DNA of 64,000 bases from positions 74,393,467 to 74,457,466 of the forward strand of contig OY755246.1 in the NCBI GenBank assembly GCA_963576725.1, read 5' to 3'. This document shows, piece by piece, positions 58,667 to 64,000 of the stretch. The notes under the pieces were generated by a model. It worked only from the letters and a program-made list of their open reading frames with translations. It made no database searches and was not told the DNA's origin. The position numbers and the translations under genes are program-made. Each line of letters begins with the position of its first letter. The stretch's first letter is position 1. Origin of the DNA: Azorinus chamasolen. Its lineage: Eukaryota > Mollusca > Bivalvia > Cardiida > Solecurtidae.

Positions 58667-58710
58667 AATCATTTTTGAAACAGAGCAGGTGGGAGACATG
58701 TTTTTCTTAA

Positions 58711-59369
58711 GGGGCTGTCGCACCATGAAGTTCTGGTCAACGTTCTCTGAAAATTTCAATCGTTCAATTTTTGAGCGTTCTAGAGTGAGGATGACACATC
58801 TGGCGTGTGATGAACGTGTACCTAATGCATGACTAGCGTGTGTCTTACGCGCGAGTAAGATACCCCTGAAAACCATTAGTGTGTGCACAACAAATGATTT
58901 GTGAAGGTTAGACGAGCATGTTGAGCGTGTGAGTAACGACAGAATAGCGTTTTGATGTTCGTTTGACTTTAGTCACACGCTGCGTGCACTAGGGGACCGT
59001 TCAGCGGTTGTTGATAGGTCGCCAATGAGTCGTTCACTGCAAAGCAAACAATTAGTAACAACCAAGTAACGCTAGAGTAACGACTGACTAACGATATCCG
59101 AACGCGTGCAACGATCATTGAACATTAGTAAAACATTCCATTAACGTTCTTCAGCGTTTCAGTGGTCTCAGTGAGAACTTTTGTGCATGTTCAAAACTTT
59201 TTTTCTGGACCAGCGTTCTCCGCCGATTCCCGGCGATCACCGACGCTCACTGGCGTTCACAAGCGTTCACACAATGCTCTTCTGGCACTATCCCAGCGAC
59301 CATGGGGGACTACCAACGCTTCCTCAAATGCCAGAGAACGCTGACTAGAACGTCATGGTGTGACGAGCC
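58711..59369. mobile_element. 660-bp TIR element with many GCGTTC motifs
   Basis: The left end GGGGCTGTCGCACCATGAAG and the reverse complement of the right end, GGCTCGTCACACCATGACG, continue as TTCT(G/A)GTCA(A/G)CGTTCTCT on both sides, giving imperfect inverted repeats of about 40 bp. TTAA occurs next to both ends (58707-58710 and 59371-59374). The interior is unlike the rest of the window, with dense GCGTTC/AACG motifs and higher CpG. No coding frame of note. Confidence 0.6.
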
Positions 59370-59751
59370 ATTAAAAACAAGCTCTAGTTAATTCTCAATA
59401 AGGTCCCCAGTGACCCCAGTACCCCCTTACAACATGGGAACACTGCCCCTCTTGTGCTTCAACATGTTAGATATTCAAGCTATACACATGACATTTTGGT
59501 CTTAGAATAAGATCAACTAGAACTGTAAGCCACAGGCTAACGAATAACCCCCCCCCCCCCCCCCCCCCCAACACACACACACACACACCTGGCTGCTTGT
59601 CAGAACACCTATCATCAATCTGAACATATGTACATACAGAAACATGAAGAGATTTAAAAACAATAAATGACACAACCCAATTTATGTAATAAAAATGACA
59701 AGATGTTCAGCAATAAAGAAAAATGAAGAATAATTCAGAATTCAGAGAAAT
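59370..59751. repeat. Unassigned DNA with C-run and (AC)n
   Basis: A run of about 20 C at 59548-59569 is followed by (AC)n to 59588. No gene is seen. Confidence 0.7.
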
Positions 59752-60440
59752 AAGACCCTTTCAGAAAAACATTATGTTCAAGGACCATAACTCTGACAAA
59801 AATTATTCAACCAGACCGATATTCGAACTTAAGCTGTAACTCATCTAGATTTAGATTTATGATAAATATAAAGTTAATATCTCCAACCACTTCCAAAGAA
59901 AGACCGGAAAATTGAAAAATTGATAAAAATTAAAAGTTCAAGGGCCATAACTCTGGCAAAAATTATTCAACCAGACTGAGATTGGGAATTAAGCTGTAAA
60001 TCATCTAGATTTAGCTTTATGCCAAAAATAAAGTTAATATCTCCAACCACTTCCAAAAAAGTCTGGAAATATCAAAATTTGAAGAAAAGTTCAAGGGCAA
60101 TAACTCTGGAAATAATTATTCAACCGGACTGACATTGGAACATAAGCTGTAACTTATCTAGATTTAGCTTTGTACTAAATATAGAGTTGATATCTCCTGT
60201 CACTTCCATAAAAAGTCCGGAAAACATTGGTAGGGGACTAAAAGGGGGAGATAACTCCTGAAGTAATTGTCCGATCATAATGGAAATATGCGGTGCACAG
60301 GTTTATATGGTCATATGGCTATAAATGAACTTTCAACAAAATTGAAGCAAAACTGTAGAAGAAGGCCGGACAAATTGTGTCCACGGATGGACAGACAGAC
60401 GGATTGGTGGACGGACAGACTGACGACCTGATTCCAGTAT
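59752..60440 (-). mobile_element. N-family element on the minus strand
   Basis: Three units contain ATAACTCTGGCAAAAATTAT, AAGCTGTAACTCATCTAGAT and ATCTCCAACCACTTCC, the reverse complement of the N core at 19145-19445. The right end has GGACAGACAGACGG, the inverted (GTCCGTCT) block expected at the element's 5' side. Confidence 0.65.
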
Positions 60441-60443
60441 TAA

Positions 60444-60508
60444 CCCCCCCCCCCAAACTTCATTGTGTGTGTGTGTGTGGGGGGGGGGGGTTCTTCGTTG
60501 AGGGGGGT
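60444..60508. repeat. C-run / (GT)n / G-run hairpin
   Basis: A run of about 11 C, then AAACTTCATT, (GT)n, and a run of about 12 G, then GAGGGGGG. The C and G runs are complementary and enclose the GT tract. Near the 5' end of the minus-strand N copy. Confidence 0.7.
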
Positions 60509-60529
60509 ATAATAATATTCCATAAGTAA

Positions 60530-60650
60530 ACAGAGCAGATCCTAATCCTTGAGCAAACTCCTACAGGACCAGACCTACCTGATCTTGGTTTACTCTGTTT
60601 GCAATGGTGCCAAAAGTTGCCTAAATGATGGGGGAAATTCAAGTTAATTA
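60530..60650 (+). repeat. Degenerate piggyBac-like MITE
   Basis: AAACAGAGCAGATCC...GGTTTACTCTGTTTGC forms the family hairpin, followed by GGGGGAAATTCAAGTTAA. The left terminus was not found. A similar remnant lies at 54796-54878. Confidence 0.45.
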
Positions 60651-60786
60651 ATTGAAATCAACCTGAAACACTGTGAACAGGTTTTTACCCTTGTTAGATG
60701 AAAAGTTTCCATATGTTTTCTGAAAATTCTTGTTTTCTTCCATAGTTTCTCTGACATGATTAGATTTTAATTTTCTTTACTGTCAG

Positions 60787-60883
60787 GCTGGAACCAGACT
60801 CTACTGCAGTAAATCTAAATGCACCAGGACCAAGAATTTGCTTCACTGGTTTTCCTAAAGGAGTAGCGCGACGCATACAGGCT
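60787..60883 (+). CDS. PAXIP1: PAXIP1 (PTIP) exon opening the next BRCT domain
   Basis: A 97-nt exon with a long pyrimidine tract and acceptor CTGTCAG and the donor GTAAGTAC. It encodes LEPDSTAVNLNAPG and then PRICFTGFPKGVARRIQA. The ICFTGF start matches the FVLFTGF start of vertebrate PTIP BRCT5, the N-terminal member of the BRCT5/6 pair that binds phosphorylated H2AX (family knowledge). It begins in phase 2 and ends in phase 0. The following exon, expected to encode a GG-containing BRCT turn, was not found before the window ends. Confidence 0.83.
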
Positions 60884-60929
60884 GTAAGTACTTCTGTTAT
60901 GTAGAGTAGCACAGGCTATATGTAAACTT

Positions 60930-61350
60930 TTTAGCTCACCAGAGCACTAAGTGCTCAGGGTGAGCTTTTGTGATTGCCTGATGTCAGTTGTCAAGTGGTG
61001 TGCGTCATTTGTTGTCAACAATTTCAGCCTTTAAAAATCTTCTCCTCTGAATCTACAGAGTTCTCAGCTTTCATCTTTGGCACATAGCATCACCTATAGG
61101 TCCACTACAAAAGTTATATAAATTATGCCCCTGGGGTCAAAATTGGCCCCGCCCCAGGGCTGGCCAGTTTCCTATAGAAACATATAGTGAAACTTTGAAA
61201 ATTTTCTCTTTTGAAACTGGGAGGTTCTCAGCTTTCAATATTTGGCACATAGCATCATATTCAGGTCCTCTACAAAATTTATACAAATTATGCCCCTAGG
61301 GTCAAAATTGGCCCCACTCCAGGGTGGCAAGTTTTCTATAGCAGCCTGCT
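60930..61350 (+). mobile_element. P1-family element j, 5' part
   Basis: TTTTAGCTCACCAGAGCACT with its hairpin, a degenerate GTCCGT block and two core units, lost after TTTTCTATAGCAGCC. It lies just after the last PAXIP1 exon. Confidence 0.65.
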
Positions 61351-61809
61351 GTTTTAATCAAGCAAAGTTGAGCAACTTCCAGTTTCAAAGCCCTAACTGT
61401 ACACCTTGCAGTATACTGCTTGACCAGTGACCACTATACCCACTGCTTGACCAGTGACCACTAAGACACACTTCAGGTTCCGTTAAACGCAAAACGTAAA
61501 CAAAGCAAGCAGGATTGTGATTTAGAAATTCTATAGGAATAAGCTGAGCTATGTGAACAAAACGGATAGTGTTGTACATGTGAAGATCCAAGATCCAAAT
61601 GAAGTAACTGTTTTCTTTGATGGAATTTAGTTTAGATTGTAGTTCTTGAATTAAATTTTACTGGGTGCATATAAGTGGGTGGAATGAAAACGGATTGCCC
61701 ATAGCAAATTCCTGGCAAATTGTTCGTCACGCTTGAGTTGACACGCACATAAAGGTAGTTGAAAAGAAATCAGGTAACTGTCGATAATTACCCTAACGGG
61801 TTAAAAAGC
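61351..61809. other. Unassigned DNA
   Basis: Contains a short direct duplication, ACTGCTTGACCAGTGACCAC at about 61416 and 61442. Otherwise no gene or known repeat is seen. Confidence 0.4.
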
Positions 61810-62828
61810 ATGTCAGACATTGGCACGAAGAGAAAGAAATCTTCGATGACGAGCATCAGCGACCTAGACAGTCGTTTTTGATATCGCCAAGGAACTCGGC
61901 GTTTCACTCAGGGGTAGACAAAGTTATCAGTAACACTTCCGGGGTCACAAGCAGGAATAGAGATTCCACAAAGAAACAGAAGAAGAAAAAGCAAAAGGTG
62001 GATATGAGTGCAAATATAGAATCGAAACTGGACCGGATAAATGAGAAACTAGACAATGTACTGACAAAAGACGATAGATCGTATATAAGAAACATAATTA
62101 ACCCTTTCCCTGTTCTATATTTAGTCCAAATATCAATACCTACTGAATATTCATGGAGAAAATAGTTATAAAGAAATATGGAAGGTGGAACATTGTAGAC
62201 ATTTTAGAAAGCAAATAAACAGATATATCAAATTCTACTAGCAAACAGAGCAGACCCTGATCAGACGGCTCCTCTAGGAGCCGTCTGATCTGGGTCTACT
62301 CTGTTTGCAAATGTGTGAAAACACGTTTATATGAGGGAAAGGGTTAAAGAAATGATAGAAGAAGTGAAAGAAAAACTGCTCGAAACGGTCACAAAACGTA
62401 TAGAGATTCTGGAAAATGAGATGCACGAGAGGGCAATAGCCACAGGCTCAGTGGAATCAAAGATCGCAGCAAACAATTTGGAGTGTGACAAAGGGATAGA
62501 AAGAATAGAGAACGAATACAAAGCCATTATTGCTCACTTGAAGAAAGAAAATGGAACTTTGAAAGAGGAAGTAAATGCCTTAGAGCAATATGGTAAGAGA
62601 AACAGTGTGCAGATAAACGGCTTAAAACATGACAGATACAGGCAGCTGGCAGCTGAGACCGCACAATACGTGAGGGGAATGTTTAAAGATCGTTTGGGGG
62701 TAGAGATAATGCCAAATGAAATAGATATAGCGCATAGGCTCGGAAAGTTTCAGGACCATGGAAATCGTCCGGTCATCGTCAAGCTGGTGAGTTGTCAAAG
62801 GAAACTGGATGTTCTGTCTCGAACGAAG
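61810..62828 (+). pseudogene. LINE ORF1-type protein, frameshifted and split by a MITE
   Basis: ATG at 61810 opens MSDIGTKRKKSSMTS and stops at 61879. A one-base shift in a T-run continues as ISPRNSAF, then a Lys-rich stretch and ESKLDRINEKLDNV. After the MITE (62098-62347) it continues KEMIEEVKEKLLE with a heptad-rich coiled coil to about 62600, then LEQYGKRNSVQINGL and EIDIAHRLGK...RPVIVKL. Coiled coil followed by LEQY-RRNS and DI-HR-G-...P-IVK is the layout of L1-type ORF1 RNA-binding proteins (transposase 22 family, recalled). The match stops near 62825, where DIRS-type sequence begins. The C-terminus is therefore lost. Confidence 0.65.
62098..62347 (+). mobile_element. Complete 250-bp piggyBac-like MITE inside LINE ORF1
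   Basis: TTAACCCTTTCCCTGTTC to GAGGGAAAGGGTTAA, with 14-bp perfect ends including TTAA. The centre CAGACGGCTCCTCTAGGAGC/CGTCTG is a near-perfect palindrome. It is 250 bp long, the same as 5165-5414. Confidence 0.8.
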
Positions 62829-63965
62829 AATCACCGGATTACCCCCACATGCAGATTGCAGAGTTGTCTCTTCTGCAAAAAGGGGCGGTAGAAAGGGTTT
62901 GGAACGAGAACACGCCGGGGTTTTACAGTCGCCTGTTTCTCGTTAAGAAGAAAAACGGCCATTATCGATCTTTCAACTCTAAACGGGTTTATAAAGATCA
63001 ACCCTTTCAAAATGGAGACGGTCTCTTCCATTCAGTTAGCAATCAAACCAAACCAATGGGCCCATCTCCCTGGATCTGTCTGATGCGTACTTTCACGTAC
63101 CCATTCATCCTTCAAACAGACACCTCCTTTGCTTTTGTCACAGGGGCGTTGTCTACCAGTTGGACTCTGCCTTTCGGCCTTTCTACGGCCCCCAGAGTTT
63201 TCACCAAACTCATGCGGACCATAGTGGCCTTTCTTCGCCAGAGCGGAGTTATTCTCATTCAATATTTCGACGATTGGCTGCTTCATCTTCTCAATCGTCA
63301 GGCCCTCCTTCACAATCTCCACTACAGTTGGAAAATTGTATCTCAATTGGGTCTCATATTGAATGCAGAAAAATTGAATCTGATCCCGTCTCAAGACTTT
63401 GTCTTCGTGGGATTAAATTTCCGAACAAACTCCAGCATAGTCAGGATTTCTCTACCAACGCGTAGAGAATACCCTGCATCTGCTTTCTCTGTTCAGTCAG
63501 AAGAACCCCTGCTCTGCTCACTCTCTTCTGTCTCTACTGGGAGTTCTCAATTCAGCAGCGGACTTTGTATCTCTCGGCAGGCTTCACTTACACCCGCTTC
63601 AGTTTTACCTTCTGACACAATGGCGTCCTCGGTCAGACGCTCTGTCCGCTTCTCTGCCACTCCTACCTATTTTCCACACTGCTCTTCAGTGGTGGAAGGT
63701 GAAGGACCGCTTCCTTCAAGGAGTGCCGATTGCTCTTCCGGATCCAGATCTTTTTTTGATCTCCGATGCCAGCAATCAGGGCTGGGGAGCCCATTTGGAG
63801 CCTTTGGGACTCATGACTTCCGGCCTCTGGTCGATTGCCGAATCTCAGCTCCATATCAACAATCTCGAACTCCTGGCTGTTCTGAAAGCCCTTGAGTCCT
63901 TCAAGGATCAGGTTCGCAACCTGTGTGTGCTTGTACAGACAGACAACACAACAGTAGTGTCTTAC
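62829..63965 (+). pseudogene. DIRS-type reverse transcriptase and RNase H, multiply frameshifted
   Basis: Starting near LSLLQKGAVERV, the sequence carries the reverse transcriptase landmarks PGFYSRLFLV, then in shifted frames DLSTLNGFIKINPFKMETVS and DAYFHVPIHPS. LPFGLSTAPRVFTKLM (about 63167), QYFDDWLL (about 63260) and FVGLNFRT follow. After a further shift the RNase H core follows, with its acidic residues in SDAS (63765), NNLELL (63867) and QTDNTTVV (63942). LPFGLSTAPR and the DDWLL catalytic box are typical of DIRS/tyrosine-recombinase retrotransposons (recalled). At least four frame changes mean it is dead. Similarity stops after VSYFN at about 63965, before any recombinase or methyltransferase, so the copy is truncated at both ends. 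Confidence 0.8.
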
Positions 63966-64000
63966 TTCAACTTACTAGTAACTTACTGGTAACTTAAAGA

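Larger units (their letters stand above)
46161..60786 (+). other. PAXIP1: PAXIP1 intron of about 14.6 kb
   Basis: It lies between the donor GTAAGCTA and the acceptor CTGTCAG in phase 2. It contains Z, K, P1, Tigger-like, S, hAT-like, TIR and N material. No further PAXIP1 exon was recognised inside it. Confidence 0.65.

Noticed and set aside
62331..62891. LINE ORF1 frame read as an independent 186-codon gene starting at 62331
   Set aside because: Its ATG lies in the MITE terminus (GAGGGAAAGGGTTAA); removing the MITE shows it is the C-terminal part of the frame opening at 61810.

Overview
This is eukaryotic, intron-rich, repeat-dense DNA, most likely from a bivalve mollusc. The grounds are five exons of a conserved animal gene spread over 47 kb, and large numbers of (GTCC/GTCT)n-plus-tandem-core elements of the kind described from bivalves as pearl/Helentron-associated repeats. 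The species cannot be told from the sequence. No rRNA, functional tRNA, CRISPR or bacterial-type gene was seen.

The one host gene I can support is PAXIP1 (PTIP, a BRCT-domain DNA-damage and chromatin adaptor) on the + strand. Exons lie at 13569-13690, 36643-36827, 45707-45750, 46072-46160 and 60787-60883. All have AG/GT borders and their phases join without a break (0/2, 2/1, 1/0, 0/2, 2/0). Together they give 179 codons covering the BRCT corresponding to vertebrate BRCT4, a linker, and the start of BRCT5. The introns are about 23.0, 8.9, 0.32 and 14.6 kb. The 5' and 3' parts of the gene lie outside the window.

Most of the rest is transposable elements inserted into one another. The dominant class has a common plan: a 5' hairpin, a (GTCC)n/(GTCT)n microsatellite, a tandem core of about 145-175 bp units, an inverted copy of the 5' terminal stem, a short 3' hairpin, and an end in CTCTTG|TT or TCTAG|TT. 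At least ten sequence families (called here P1, S, W, Q, R, T, X, Y, Z, M, K, L, U, N) follow it, fully or in part, usually within T-tracts. They are probably non-autonomous rolling-circle (Helentron/pearl-like) elements; no helicase is present. DNA transposons with terminal inverted repeats are inserted in and between them: piggyBac-like 250-bp MITEs at TTAA, Tigger/pogo-like elements at TA, and an element with CAGTG ends and a 7-bp target duplication.

Layout: 1-1859, MITEs and unassigned DNA. 1860-9004, host U carrying S, Q and element V (itself carrying a MITE and W). 9165-10394, a P1 3' end split by a Tigger-like element. 10395-11189, unassigned DNA with a minisatellite. 11190-13388, M carrying Z. 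13569, first PAXIP1 exon. 13930-19445, N split by a 4-kb Tigger-like element holding Y. 19753-22965, L holding a SINE and M. 23782-36458, K holding Q, which holds R, X, T and P1 copies. 36643, exon 2. 37404-42349, Tigger-like and P1 copies. 42915-46160, S with P1 and exons 3-4. 46185-53569, P1 nested in P1, then S. 53870-55300, a broken hAT-like transposase gene. 55395-60440, S/P1/N repeats and a 660-bp TIR element. 60787, exon 5. 61810-63965, a LINE ORF1 pseudogene split by a MITE and joined to a frameshifted DIRS-type reverse transcriptase/RNase H.

The most notable observations are the co-varying terminal stems shared by unrelated-sequence families, an internal before/after comparison for one insertion, several transposon insertions whose empty site can be restored to the base from neighbouring copies, and a tandem array carrying six exact nuclear-receptor palindromes (AGGTCA-N3-TGACCT) inside a PAXIP1 intron.
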